Shown: positions 15,733-24,253 of the stretch, piece after piece
How positions within the stretch are numbered: the stretch's first letter is position 1
How the letters are laid out: each line of letters begins with the position of its first letter
Source of the DNA: an uncultured Anaerolineae bacterium
GTDB lineage: Bacteria; Chloroflexota; Anaerolineae; Aggregatilineales; UBA2796
Direction: 5' to 3'
Assembly: GCA_938005675.1 (NCBI GenBank)
Contig: CALKXH010000043.1
Coordinates: 1 to 32,788 of the forward strand
Length of the DNA stretch: 32,788 nt
Made by a program: the position numbers and the translations under genes
Notes under the pieces: generated by a model
Database searches by the model: none
Told to the model about the DNA's origin: nothing
The model's input: the letters and a program-made list of their open reading frames with translations, nothing else

Positions 15733-18684
15733 ATGCAGATTGCGATCACCCTGAACGGGCAAGCCTGTAGCCTGAACGTGCAGCCTCACGAGACCTTGAT
15801 GACGGTCTTGCGGCGCGAAGGGATGTTCAGCGTCAAACACGGCTGCGAGACGGGCGAATGCGGCGCTTGCACCGTCCTGATCGATGGCAAGCCGACGGTC
15901 ACCTGCCTGACCCTCGCCGTGACCGTCAACGGCAAGTCCATCACCACCTTAGAGGCGCTCGCCAGCAAAGCCAGCCAGATGCATCCGCTCCAGCAAGCTT
16001 TCATCGAGAGCGGCGCCATTCAGTGCGGCTACTGCACGCCCGCCCAGATTCTGTGCGCTAAGGCGCTGCTCGATCACAATCCGAACCCAACTGAGGCGGA
16101 GGTGCGCGCCGCTTTCAACGGCGTGCTGTGCCGCTGCACGGGCTATGTGAAGCCCGTGCAAGCCGTCTTGCGCGCGGCAGCCGTCCTGCGCGGCGAGGAC
16201 GTGCCGCCCGTCGAGGCGGAGGAGCGCGCCACGCCCCTGCCCGTCGATCTGCTGCGACCCTTCGGCAGCGATACCCCGCACGTCCCCGACGATAGCGCCA
16301 ACGGCGGCGACGGCAGCGTGCGCACTCAGGCGCCCGTCAAGCCGCTGATTGTGCCGACGACCGAGCCGCGCGAGACCGCCGTGATCGGCAAGCCTGAACA
16401 GAAAGTCGATGCCGTGAAGCTGGCGCTGGGCAAGCCCGTCTTCGCCGATGACATTCAGCTGCGCGGGATGCTCTACGGCGCCCTGATGACCAGCCCGCAC
16501 GCTCACGCGCGCATCAAACACATCGATACCAGCAAGGCGAAGGCGATTCCAGGCGTCCACGCCGTGCTGACTTACAAAGATGTGCCGCGCGTGATCTACG
16601 CCAGCGGCGGGCAGAGCTATCCCAATCCGCCGCCGCACGATCAGGTCAGCCTCGATAGCAAAGTGCGCCACGTCGGCGACCGCGTCGCAATCGTGGCGGC
16701 TGAATCGCCTGAGCTATGCCAGCGCGCCATCGAAGCCATCGAGATCGAGTGGGAGATTCTGCCCGCCGTCTTCGATCCGCAAGAGGCGATCAGCGGCAAC
16801 GCCCCGATCATCCACGATGAACCCGATGCAGTCGGCATTCACGACGCCGCGCATAACATCGCTTGCCACATTCACGCCCAGATCGGCGAGGCGGATAAAG
16901 CTTGGGCGGAATCCGACCTGATCGTCGAGGGCGAGTATCGCGTCCATCAGGTGCAGCAAGCCTCCATCGAGCCGCACATCGTCATCACCTACTGGGATGA
17001 AGACGAGCGCCTCGTCATCCGCACCAGCACGCAGGTGCCCTTCCACGTGCGGCGCATGATCGCCCCGCTGATCGGCTTGCCCGTCTCGCGCATCCGCGTG
17101 ATCAAGCCGCGCATCGGCGGCGGCTTCGGCGGCAAGCAGGAGATGCTCATCGAAGACCTCGCCGCCCACTTGACCCTCGCCACAGGGCGCCCCGTGCGCT
17201 TTGAGTACACCCGCGCCCAAGAGTTCACCAGCGCGCGCAGCCGCCACCCCCAGATCATCCGCTATAAGACAGGCGTCAAGCGCGATGGCACGCTCGTCGG
17301 GCAGGAGATGTACGTGCTGGGCAACACCGGCGCCTACGGCACGCACGGTCTGACTGTGCAGACGGTCACGGGGATGCGCGGACTCTCCACCTACAACGCG
17401 CCCTACCGCCGCTTCGATTGCGACGTGGTCTACACCAACATCCCGACGCCCGGCGCCTATCGCGGCTACGGCGCGCCGCAAGCGCTCTTCGCCCTCGAAA
17501 TTCACATGGAGCAGATCGCCCAAAAGCTCGGCATGGACGTGCTGGAGTTCAAGGCGAAAAATTGGGTCAAGGTCGGCGACCCGTTGCCCCTCGCCGAGGC
17601 GCTGGGCGAGGCGCGCGAGGGCTTCCCGCAGTCCGTCCTGACCTCAGGCTTGGCGGAATGCGTGGAGCTGGGCGCTAAGGCAATCGGCTGGCATGAGAAA
17701 CGCGGCAAGCCCGGCGACGGTCCGATCAAGCGCGGGGTGGGCATGGCGGTCTGTATGCACGGCACCGCCATCGCCGGCTTGGATATGGGCGCTGCCAGCA
17801 TCAAGATGAACGACGACGGCTCGTTCAACGTCCTGGTCGGGGCGACCGATCTCGGCACCGGCTCGGATACGGTCATCGCCCAGATCGTGGCGGAGACGCT
17901 CGGCGTGCCGCTCAGCAAGGTGATCATGTACTCTAGCGATACCGACTTCACGCCCTTTGATACGGGCGCCTACGCCAGCAGCACCACGTACATCAGCGGC
18001 GGGGCGGCATTGCGCGCCGCCGAGCAAGTCCGCGCCCAGATTCAGCGCGTGGCAGCGAAGATGCTCAAGGTCGACGATCCTGAGGCGCTCTGGCTGGAGA
18101 ACGAGCGCGTCTACGCGCCCGGCGGCAAGTTCGTGACGTTAGAGCAGGTGGCGCTGCACTCGCTGCACGTCGAGGAGCAGCATCAGATCATGTCCACAGC
18201 CAGCCATATGTCCTACGCCTCGCCGCCGCCCTTCGCCGCGCAATTCGCCGAGATCGAAGTCGATACGCGCACGGGGCAGATGACGGTCAAGAAGCTGGTC
18301 ATGGCGGTCGATTGCGGCATCCCGCTCAACCCGATCACCGCCTCCGGGCAGGTCGAGGGCGGCATGACGCAGGCGCTCGGCTACGCCCACTGCGAGCAGA
18401 TGGTCTACGATGAAAACGGCACGCCGCTGGCGACCAAGTTCGGCGAATACCACATCTATCAGGCGGATGAGATGCCTGAGACGCGCGTGATCTTCGTGGA
18501 GACCTACGAGCCAACCGGTCCGTACGGGGCGAAGGCGGTCGCCGAGATTCCGAAGGATGGCGTCGCCCCGGCGCTCGCCAGCGCCATTCACGACGCGACG
18601 GGCGTCTGGCTGCACCAGATTCCTTTCACGCCGGAGCGCATCTGGCGCGGCTTGAAGGAGGCGGGCAAGCTCTGGGAGGGCTGA
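15733..18684 (+). CDS. Fused [2Fe-2S]/molybdopterin hydroxylase (xanthine dehydrogenase family)
   Basis: A 983-residue molybdenum hydroxylase. The N-terminal ferredoxin-like domain carries one [2Fe-2S] cluster (Cys38, 43, 46, 58), and the helical domain carries the second (Cys98, 101, 133, 135; 'CGYC' and 'CRCTGY'). A ~60-residue polar linker (158-218) leads to the Mo-pterin domain: 'GGGFGGKQ', 'GAYRGYGAPQ', 'DTGAYASSTT', and 'AKAVAEIP' with catalytic Glu938. It lacks the CO-dehydrogenase loop (AYxCSFR). The FAD subunit found in most relatives is neither fused nor adjacent, so the layout matches Desulfovibrio aldehyde oxidoreductase (two clusters plus Mo, no flavin). GAGGAG lies 6 nt before the ATG. 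It probably oxidises an aldehyde or N-heterocycle; the electron acceptor is unknown. It stands alone, divergent from the BTAD regulator. Confidence 0.93.
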   Translation: MQIAITLNGQACSLNVQPHETLMTVLRREGMFSVKHGCETGECGACTVLIDGKPTVTCLTLAVTVNGKSITTLEALASKASQMHPLQQAFIESGAIQCGYCTPAQILCAKALLDHNPNPTEAEVRAAFNGVLCRCTGYVKPVQAVLRAAAVLRGEDVPPVEAEERATPLPVDLLRPFGSDTPHVPDDSANGGDGSVRTQAPVKPLIVPTTEPRETAVIGKPEQKVDAVKLALGKPVFADDIQLRGMLYGALMTSPHAHARIKHIDTSKAKAIPGVHAVLTYKDVPRVIYASGGQSYPNPPPHDQVSLDSKVRHVGDRVAIVAAESPELCQRAIEAIEIEWEILPAVFDPQEAISGNAPIIHDEPDAVGIHDAAHNIACHIHAQIGEADKAWAESDLIVEGEYRVHQVQQASIEPHIVITYWDEDERLVIRTSTQVPFHVRRMIAPLIGLPVSRIRVIKPRIGGGFGGKQEMLIEDLAAHLTLATGRPVRFEYTRAQEFTSARSRHPQIIRYKTGVKRDGTLVGQEMYVLGNTGAYGTHGLTVQTVTGMRGLSTYNAPYRRFDCDVVYTNIPTPGAYRGYGAPQALFALEIHMEQIAQKLGMDVLEFKAKNWVKVGDPLPLAEALGEAREGFPQSVLTSGLAECVELGAKAIGWHEKRGKPGDGPIKRGVGMAVCMHGTAIAGLDMGAASIKMNDDGSFNVLVGATDLGTGSDTVIAQIVAETLGVPLSKVIMYSSDTDFTPFDTGAYASSTTYISGGAALRAAEQVRAQIQRVAAKMLKVDDPEALWLENERVYAPGGKFVTLEQVALHSLHVEEQHQIMSTASHMSYASPPPFAAQFAEIEVDTRTGQMTVKKLVMAVDCGIPLNPITASGQVEGGMTQALGYAHCEQMVYDENGTPLATKFGEYHIYQADEMPETRVIFVETYEPTGPYGAKAVAEIPKDGVAPALASAIHDATGVWLHQIPFTPERIWRGLKEAGKLWEG

Positions 18685-18715
18685 GCGCCTGAGACGGCAA
18701 CGCTTCAGCGAGCAA

Positions 18716-18741
18716 CAGCGGTCGGAGCGCTCCGACCGCTG
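18716..18741. terminator. Palindromic bidirectional terminator-like hairpin
   Basis: A perfect 26-bp palindrome with half-site CAGCGGTCGGAGC; a further 4 bp (AGCA 18711-18714 with TGCT 18744-18747) can pair across a small bulge. It lies in the 76-nt gap between convergent genes ending at 18684 and 18761, so it can fold in both transcripts. No T-run on either side. Confidence 0.65.
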
Positions 18742-18760
18742 GATGCTGATGCCCCGCCGC

Positions 18761-21151
18761 TCACTGTGAGCAGGGCGGACCGAACTCGCGCACGCGCGAG
18801 GCTTGCACCCAGCCCGTCACCGGGATGCCATCGACCTCGTACTCGACGCGATACCATGCGAAGCCATCCACCGAGCGAATCTCCAGCACGTTCATCTGCT
18901 GATTGACCGCCGCTGTGCTGATGGGCGTGCCTGCCAGCGTCGGGCGGGAGCGCACGATGACTTGCTGAGTGGCGATCACGATGCAGCGGATCAGCGGTGT
19001 GGGCGTGACGCTGGGCGTGAAGGTCAGGCTGGGCGTGAGGGTGATGGTCGGCGTGAGGGTCTCGGTGGGCGTGGGCGTCACGGTCGGCGTGTCGGTTGGC
19101 GTGAAGGTATGGGTGGGCGTGTTGGTGTGCGTCGGCGTGAAGGAAGCCGTCGGCGTGAAAGACGGCGTGAAAGTCAGCGAGGGCGTCCACGTCCAAGTGG
19201 GCGTGTGAGTCGGCGTGGGCGTATCGCTGGGCGTGAAGGTGAAGCTGGGCGTGAAAGTGACAGTTGGCGTGTCAGTCGGCGTGAAAGTGAAGGTCGGCGT
19301 GAAGGTGAAGGTCGGGGTGGGCGTGTTGGTCGGTGTGAAGAGCGGCAGCCACACGTCGCGCGAGAGGAAGGCGATCAGCAGCAGGACGATCAAGGCGCCG
19401 CCGCCGAAGGCCGCTGTGCGCAGCGCGCCGCCCCGCCGCAGCCTGCGGACTTCCTCTTCGAGTTGCAGCAGCTCGCTGCGCCTGCCCAGAATGCGGAAAG
19501 GCTCCTCTTTGGCGAGCGAGAGCCAGCGCTCGGCGCTCTGGACGTCGCGGCGATCCAGACTCGCCTCGATGCGCTCCACGTGGCGCGCCAACAGCTCGCT
19601 GACCACATTGCGGTAGCGCGGGTCTTGGGCGTGATTGCGCAGGGTCGCCAACATGCTGCGCGCTTGCGAGAGTTCGGCGTCAAAATTCTGGGCGATCAGG
19701 GCGGAGGCGCGCTCGATGACTTGGCGGGCTTCGGAGATTTGCGTCTCCAGTTGGCGGGCGCTCTGCAAGAGCGTGTTCAGCTCGGAGTCGCCCGGATCGA
19801 TGGCGTTCGCCGTCTCAAGGGCGCGCACCGCCTCCGTGATCAGGCGCATTCGCTCGTCCAGCACGGTCGAGGCTTCCACGCGAGCGAGGGCGGCGCGCCC
19901 CTGATCGACCAGCTGCGCTTTGGCGGTCTGAACGCGGGCTTGGGCTTCATCGACCATGCGCTGTAGGCGCCCGCTGCCGGGCAAGATTTGGCGCAGGGCG
20001 GCGAGGGTCTCCAGCAGGCGCTGTAAGTTGCCGATGCGATCCAGCAGGCTGCCGCTCATCATGTTGAGCTGCACGGAGGCTTTGTCGTACTGCTCCTGCA
20101 CGCGCTTGACCAGATCGATGCGCTCTTGAGCGGCGGGGTCGCTCGGCACGACGCGCTGAGCGCCCTCATACTTGCGCAGCGCCTCCTGCCACTCGTCGTT
20201 CGCCAGCAGGCGGTCGCCTTCGGCGAGGAGTTCGCGGGCGAGGGCGAGGTCTTGGATATCGAGCAGGGCTTGTTCGGCGTCTTTCCAATTGGCGATGCCC
20301 GCTCGCTCAGCGATGTCGCGCGCCTCGCGGTAGAGTCTGCCGGCTTCCTCGTAGTTGCCAGCGCGCACCAGCGAATTGGCGCGGTTGAAAGCCACGCGCG
20401 CATCGAAGGGGATGCGATGGTCAGGCACGATGCCGCGAATCAGGTTATCTTCAGCCTTTTGGCGGTAATCGAGGGCGGCGGCGTTCTCAGGCTGCACGGC
20501 GAGGACGCGGTTAGCGATCTCGATGGTGCGCTGATAGTCGCCGGCGTAGTAGGCTTGGGTCAGGTCTGCCATCAGGGCTTCGAGATTGGCGTTGGCGCGC
20601 GGCGGGCTGGCAGCGGGCGTCTTGGAGGGCGGCACAGCCGTATCGTCGTCGGGGGCGGCGGGCTGGGGCGGCGGGAGCGGCTCGCTCTTGGGCGGCGGGG
20701 CGGGCTGGGGCGACGCGACGGGCGCGCTGGGCAGACTCAAGCCGTAGCGGGAGAGCAGATCGCGCACTTTCACGGCGTGCTGAGCGCCATGCGCCGCCGC
20801 CTGATGCAACAGGGCGAGCGCATCGCTATTGTTGGGGTCTTGCTCCAGCACTTTGGCGAGGATATCGATCGCCTCGTCGTAATCTTCATCGCCGGCTGCC
20901 ATCTCCATGCGGATTCGAGCGCGGCGCAAGGCGGCGCGCTGCGAGGCGACCTCAGGGGCGGGCGGCGCGCTGCGGCGTGCCAGCTCGGCGAAGAGCGCCT
21001 TGGCGGTCTCTTCGTAGGGCGTGTTCTTGGTGGCGGTCAGCAAGGTGCGCGCCTCAGCCTCCAGAGGCATGATCTCGGCGGCGCGCGCGTCGGCGGGCAG
21101 CGCCTCGATTCGGCGGCGCAGGTCGGCAAGCTGATCTTGTAAGGTCGCCAT
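18761..21151 (-). CDS. Helical-repeat/TM/Thr-Pro stalk/SH3b surface protein
   Basis: A 796-residue mosaic. Residues 1 to ~570 are cytoplasmic, helical and TPR-like with coiled-coil stretches ('[29 protein letters not shown]', '[33 protein letters not shown]', '[19 protein letters not shown]'), with a Pro-rich insert near 150-195. One transmembrane helix (~578-600, '[15 protein letters not shown]') is followed by a ~110-residue Thr-Pro-rich extracellular stalk and a C-terminal bacterial SH3 domain ('[29 protein letters not shown]', '[22 protein letters not shown]'), which usually binds peptidoglycan or wall polymers. The ATG at 21151 has AGGAG 5 nt upstream; a longer frame to 21259 has no support. 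This architecture could link a cytoplasmic TPR scaffold to the cell wall. Function unknown. Confidence 0.85.
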   Translation of the reverse strand: MATLQDQLADLRRRIEALPADARAAEIMPLEAEARTLLTATKNTPYEETAKALFAELARRSAPPAPEVASQRAALRRARIRMEMAAGDEDYDEAIDILAKVLEQDPNNSDALALLHQAAAHGAQHAVKVRDLLSRYGLSLPSAPVASPQPAPPPKSEPLPPPQPAAPDDDTAVPPSKTPAASPPRANANLEALMADLTQAYYAGDYQRTIEIANRVLAVQPENAAALDYRQKAEDNLIRGIVPDHRIPFDARVAFNRANSLVRAGNYEEAGRLYREARDIAERAGIANWKDAEQALLDIQDLALARELLAEGDRLLANDEWQEALRKYEGAQRVVPSDPAAQERIDLVKRVQEQYDKASVQLNMMSGSLLDRIGNLQRLLETLAALRQILPGSGRLQRMVDEAQARVQTAKAQLVDQGRAALARVEASTVLDERMRLITEAVRALETANAIDPGDSELNTLLQSARQLETQISEARQVIERASALIAQNFDAELSQARSMLATLRNHAQDPRYRNVVSELLARHVERIEASLDRRDVQSAERWLSLAKEEPFRILGRRSELLQLEEEVRRLRRGGALRTAAFGGGALIVLLLIAFLSRDVWLPLFTPTNTPTPTFTFTPTFTFTPTDTPTVTFTPSFTFTPSDTPTPTHTPTWTWTPSLTFTPSFTPTASFTPTHTNTPTHTFTPTDTPTVTPTPTETLTPTITLTPSLTFTPSVTPTPLIRCIVIATQQVIVRSRPTLAGTPISTAAVNQQMNVLEIRSVDGFAWYRVEYEVDGIPVTGWVQASRVREFGPPCSQ
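18996..19340 (-). repeat. 6-nt-periodic repeat tract encoding the Thr-Pro stalk
   Basis: About 345 bp dominated by GGCGTG/GGCGTGAA units on the plus strand, read on the minus strand as Thr-Pro plus alternating Phe/Thr/Ser/Asp ('[17 protein letters not shown]' style). Such tracts expand and contract by slippage, so length may vary between strains; they also assemble poorly from short reads. Confidence 0.8.
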
Positions 21152-21278
21152 GCGGTCTCCTGAATCTCTCATGAGCGTGCCAATTGGACGACCATTGTAG
21201 CCAATTGGCTGCTGAAGGGCAACGCAGCAGGACGGCGGTCGGCACAGGCGAGCGCTCACAACCCTTCGCCAAGTGTGG

Positions 21279-21284
21279 TATAGT
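21279..21284 (+). promoter_or_regulatory. -10 element of the response regulator-radA operon
   Basis: TATAGT (5 of 6 consensus) about 44 nt before the response regulator ATG; CTCACA at 21255-21260 is a weak -35 at 18-nt spacing. It lies in the 176-nt divergent gap between the SH3b protein and response regulator genes. Confidence 0.4.
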
Positions 21285-21327
21285 TTACAGTATCGTGCCA
21301 GTTGCGCATTGGCTGGAAAGGCGCGCT

Positions 21328-21714
21328 ATGCCCAAGCTGCTTATCGTGGATGATGAGCCCTTGACCGTCGAAATGCTTGAGACTTTTCTCGCAATCAGCG
21401 GCTACCAGACGGTGGCTGTCTTGAATGGCGCAGATGCTCTGTTGATGGTGCAGCTTGAAGCGCCCGACGCCATCTTGCTGGACTTGCAACTGCCCGATCT
21501 GAGCGGCATTGAGGTCTGCCGCAAGCTGCGCACCGCGCCGAGCCTGAGCGCCTTCGCCGAAGTGCCCGTGATCATGATCACGGCGCACGGCAGCCCTGAG
21601 ATGCGCCGTCGCGCCCTAGAAGCCGGCGCCAACGCCTACTTCACCAAGCCGATCCGCTTCCCCGAACTGATCGCCGAGCTGACCCGCCTCTTGGCGGCGC
21701 GCCAAGCCAAGTAG
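21328..21714 (+). CDS. Single-domain response regulator (CheY-like receiver)
   Basis: A 128-residue stand-alone receiver domain. All catalytic residues are present: acidic pair Asp8-Asp9, phospho-acceptor Asp52 ('ILLDLQLPD'), Thr85 ('MITAHG') and Lys107 ('YFTKPI'). No output domain follows, so it acts by protein-protein contact or in a phosphorelay. The ATG at 21328 is chosen because the receiver fold begins there and GGAAAGG lies 6 nt upstream; upstream in-frame codons look non-coding. radA starts 2 nt after its stop, so the two are co-transcribed, which is unusual for radA. No histidine kinase is encoded in the window, so its partner is elsewhere. Confidence 0.92.
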   Translation: MPKLLIVDDEPLTVEMLETFLAISGYQTVAVLNGADALLMVQLEAPDAILLDLQLPDLSGIEVCRKLRTAPSLSAFAEVPVIMITAHGSPEMRRRALEAGANAYFTKPIRFPELIAELTRLLAARQAK

Positions 21715-21716
21715 CC

Positions 21717-23114
21717 ATGCCCAAAGCCACCGTCACTTACCTCTGTGAGGCGTGCGGCAAGCGCTACACGCAATACTATGGGCGCTGCCCCAATTGCAAG
21801 ACGTGGGATAGCCTGCGCGAGGTGACCGAGCAGCCCGATCCCAAGCCGAGCGCCCGCAAAGCGCCGCCCGCTGCCCTCCCCAGCGCCCTGCGCAGCGAGC
21901 CGCAACGCCTGCGCGACGTCCCCAGCGGCGGCGAGGCGCGCCTGCCCGTGCCCGTGGAGGAATTCTCGCGCGTGTTGGGCGGCGGCTTGGTGGCGGGCAG
22001 CATCACGCTGGTCAGCGGCGATCCGGGCATCGGCAAAAGCACGCTGCTGCTGCAATTGGCGGCGGTCATGGCGCAGACGGTCGGACGGGTGCTATACGCC
22101 AGCGGCGAGGAGAGCGCCCGCCAGCTCAAAATGCGCGCCGAGCGGCTCGAAATCGAGGCGGAGGAGCTCTTTTTGGTCACCGAGACGCACCTTGAGAGCC
22201 TCTTGGCGCACGTCGAGCGCCTGCAGCCGCACGTGCTGATCGTGGACTCGATCCAGACCCTCTACAGCGAGGATAAGCCCTCTAGCGCCGGGACGGTCAC
22301 GCAGGTGCGCGAGTGCGCGGCGCGCCTGCAGCTGCTGGCGAAGACGACCGGCATCAGCGTCTTCTTGGTTGGGCATGTGACCAAAGAGGGCATGATCGCC
22401 GGTCCGCGCGTGCTAGAGCACATCGTGGATACCGTGCTGTATCTCGAAGGCGACGCTTTCCAAGCTTATCGGCTGCTGCGCAGCGTCAAGAATCGCTTCG
22501 GCGCGACCAGCGAGGTGGGCGTCTTCGAGATGCGCGATAAGGGCATGGTCGAGGTCAGCAATCCGTCGGAGGCGTTCTTGGCAGAGCGCATGATCAACGC
22601 AGCCGGCTCCGCCATCGTGGTGACGATGGAAGGCACCCGCCCGCTCTTGGTGGAGGTGCAAGCCCTCGCCAGCCCAACCGTCTACCCCAATCCGCGCCGC
22701 GCTGCCAACGGCGTCGACTTCAACCGTCTGCAGCTGCTGACGGCTGTGCTGGTGCGGCGAGTCGGCTTGCGCTTGGCGGAGCAGGACATTTTCGTCAACG
22801 TGGTGGGCGGCTTGACCGTTGAAGAGCCCGCCGCCGACCTCGCCATCGCCACGGCGATTGCCTCAAGCTTGTGGGATAAGCCGCTGCCCGCCGATTTGGC
22901 GCTGATCGGCGAGATCGGCTTGAGCGGCGAGCTGCGCGCCGTCAGCCAGATCGGGGCGCGCCTGCGCGAGGCGGCAAAACTCGGCTTCAAGCGTTGCATC
23001 GTGCCGAAGACGCTCCGCCGCGCCGATCCGCCCCCGCAGGGCATCCAAGCCATCCCCGCCCGCAGTCTGCCAGAGGCGCTGGCAATCGCTCTGCCGCGCG
23101 AGGCAAAGAGTTAG
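21717..23114 (+). CDS. radA: DNA repair protein RadA (Sms)
   Basis: A 465-residue RadA/Sms, a RecA-like branch-migration helicase for recombinational repair. It has a full set of motifs: N-terminal C4 zinc finger ('CEACGKRY...CPNCKTW'), Walker A 'GDPGIGKST' with Lys107, Walker B 'VLIVDSIQTLY', the RadA-specific 'KNRFG' motif ('SVKNRFGATSEVGVFEM') and a C-terminal Lon-protease-like domain ('VNVVGGLTVEEPAADLAIA', 'GEIGLSGELRAVSQ'). Length is normal for the family. It follows the response regulator by 2 nt, implying shared transcription. A 78-nt gap and a separate promoter precede pheS. Confidence 0.97.
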   Translation: MPKATVTYLCEACGKRYTQYYGRCPNCKTWDSLREVTEQPDPKPSARKAPPAALPSALRSEPQRLRDVPSGGEARLPVPVEEFSRVLGGGLVAGSITLVSGDPGIGKSTLLLQLAAVMAQTVGRVLYASGEESARQLKMRAERLEIEAEELFLVTETHLESLLAHVERLQPHVLIVDSIQTLYSEDKPSSAGTVTQVRECAARLQLLAKTTGISVFLVGHVTKEGMIAGPRVLEHIVDTVLYLEGDAFQAYRLLRSVKNRFGATSEVGVFEMRDKGMVEVSNPSEAFLAERMINAAGSAIVVTMEGTRPLLVEVQALASPTVYPNPRRAANGVDFNRLQLLTAVLVRRVGLRLAEQDIFVNVVGGLTVEEPAADLAIATAIASSLWDKPLPADLALIGEIGLSGELRAVSQIGARLREAAKLGFKRCIVPKTLRRADPPPQGIQAIPARSLPEALAIALPREAKS

Positions 23115-23123
23115 GCGGCGCTC

Positions 23124-23151
23124 TTGCTAGGCGGGCGGCGCGGGGTATAAT
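23124..23151 (+). promoter_or_regulatory. Promoter of pheS
   Basis: TTGCTA (23124-23129), a 16-nt spacer and exact TATAAT (23146-23151). Initiation near 23158 would leave a leader of about 35 nt before the pheS ATG, too short for a T-box or attenuator. Confidence 0.6.
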
Positions 23152-23192
23152 TCCGCCCTAGCACGAACGCGCAACCGACCATAGGATGAAGG

Positions 23193-24218
23193 ATGTTTGA
23201 CGAACTGGAGCGCCTCTATCAGGCGGCGAGCGCCGCCCTCGCCGAGAGCAAGGACTCCGCAGCGCTAGAGGCGTGGGAGAACGCCTATCTGGGGCGCAAA
23301 GGCGCCGTGACGCTCGCTCTGCGCGCCGTCGGCAACCTGCCTAAGGCAGATCGAGCGGCGTACGGCAAGCGCGCCAACGAAATCCGCGACGCCCTCGAGC
23401 AAGCCTACGCTCAGCACGCCGAACTGGTGCGCCAACACGAGTTAGCCCGCCAACTTGAAAGCGGCGGCATCGACGTGACCTTGCCCGGCTTGCCGCCCGT
23501 GCGCGGCGGCATCCACCCCGCCACGCGCACCTTGCGCGAGATCGCTGAGATTTGGCGCGAGATGGGCTTCCAAATCTTCCGCACCCGCGAAGTTGAGGAC
23601 GATCAGACTAACTTCGAGCTGCTCAACATCCCGGAGCATCATCCCGCCCGCGATATGTGGGATACTTTCCACACCACCACGCCGGGCGTCATCCTGCGCA
23701 CGCACACCTCGCCCGGTCAGATTCACGCCATGCGCCGCTACGCCCCTAAGCCGATTCGGGTGATCTTGCCCGGCATGTGCTTCCGCTATGAGCAAATCTC
23801 GGCGCGCAAGGAAATCCAGTTCAACCAAGTCGAGGGGCTCGCCATCGGCGAGAACATCCGCCTGAGCGACCTGAAAGGCACGATCACCGCCTTCGCGCGG
23901 CGCATGTTCGGCGCGGATCGGCGCGTGCGCTTCCGCGGCTCGTATTTCCCCTTCACCGAGCCGAGCATGGAAGTGGACGTCGAATGCATCCTGTGCGGCG
24001 GCAAGGGTTGCTCGGTCTGTAGCGGCACGGGCTGGCTGGAGATCGCCGGCTGCGGCATGGTGCATCCGACCGTGCTGCGCAACGGCGGCTACGATCCTGC
24101 GCGCTTCAGCGGCTTCGCCTTCGGCATGGGTCCGGAGCGCATCACCATGCTCAAGCACGGCATCACCGATATCCGCTATTTCTGGGGCAACGACGTGCGC
24201 TTCTTGGCACAGTTCTAG
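23193..24218 (+). CDS. pheS: Phenylalanyl-tRNA synthetase alpha subunit
   Basis: A 341-residue class II aminoacyl-tRNA synthetase catalytic subunit. An N-terminal coiled-coil arm (~1-85) is followed by the catalytic core: motif 2 region ('RVILPGMCFRYEQISARKEIQFNQVEGLAIGE'), 'YFPFTEPSMEVDVEC', the 'GTGWLEIAGCGMVHP' phenylalanine-pocket region and motif 3 'GFAFGMGPERITML'. Four Cys in 'CILCGGKGCSVC' form the small metal-binding-like insert seen in many bacterial PheS. It forms the alpha2-beta2 enzyme with PheT, but pheT does not follow: a cas6-like gene begins 35 nt downstream. It has its own promoter and ATG at 23193. Confidence 0.97.
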   Translation: MFDELERLYQAASAALAESKDSAALEAWENAYLGRKGAVTLALRAVGNLPKADRAAYGKRANEIRDALEQAYAQHAELVRQHELARQLESGGIDVTLPGLPPVRGGIHPATRTLREIAEIWREMGFQIFRTREVEDDQTNFELLNIPEHHPARDMWDTFHTTTPGVILRTHTSPGQIHAMRRYAPKPIRVILPGMCFRYEQISARKEIQFNQVEGLAIGENIRLSDLKGTITAFARRMFGADRRVRFRGSYFPFTEPSMEVDVECILCGGKGCSVCSGTGWLEIAGCGMVHPTVLRNGGYDPARFSGFAFGMGPERITMLKHGITDIRYFWGNDVRFLAQF

Positions 24219-24253
24219 AGCGCGGCAACAGGTCGGCGTACGGTGAGTGCGCA

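Noticed and set aside
15733-18684. Carbon-monoxide dehydrogenase large subunit (CoxL)
   Set aside because: The form I CoxL loop AYxCSFR is absent; the corresponding segment is 'GAYRGYGAPQ', typical of aldehyde/xanthine-type hydroxylases.
18969-19616. Plus-strand frames rich in Val-Gly repeats, resembling a structural protein
   Set aside because: They are the antisense of the Thr-Pro stalk repeat; the minus frame continues into a membrane helix and SH3b domain and has a good ribosome site.
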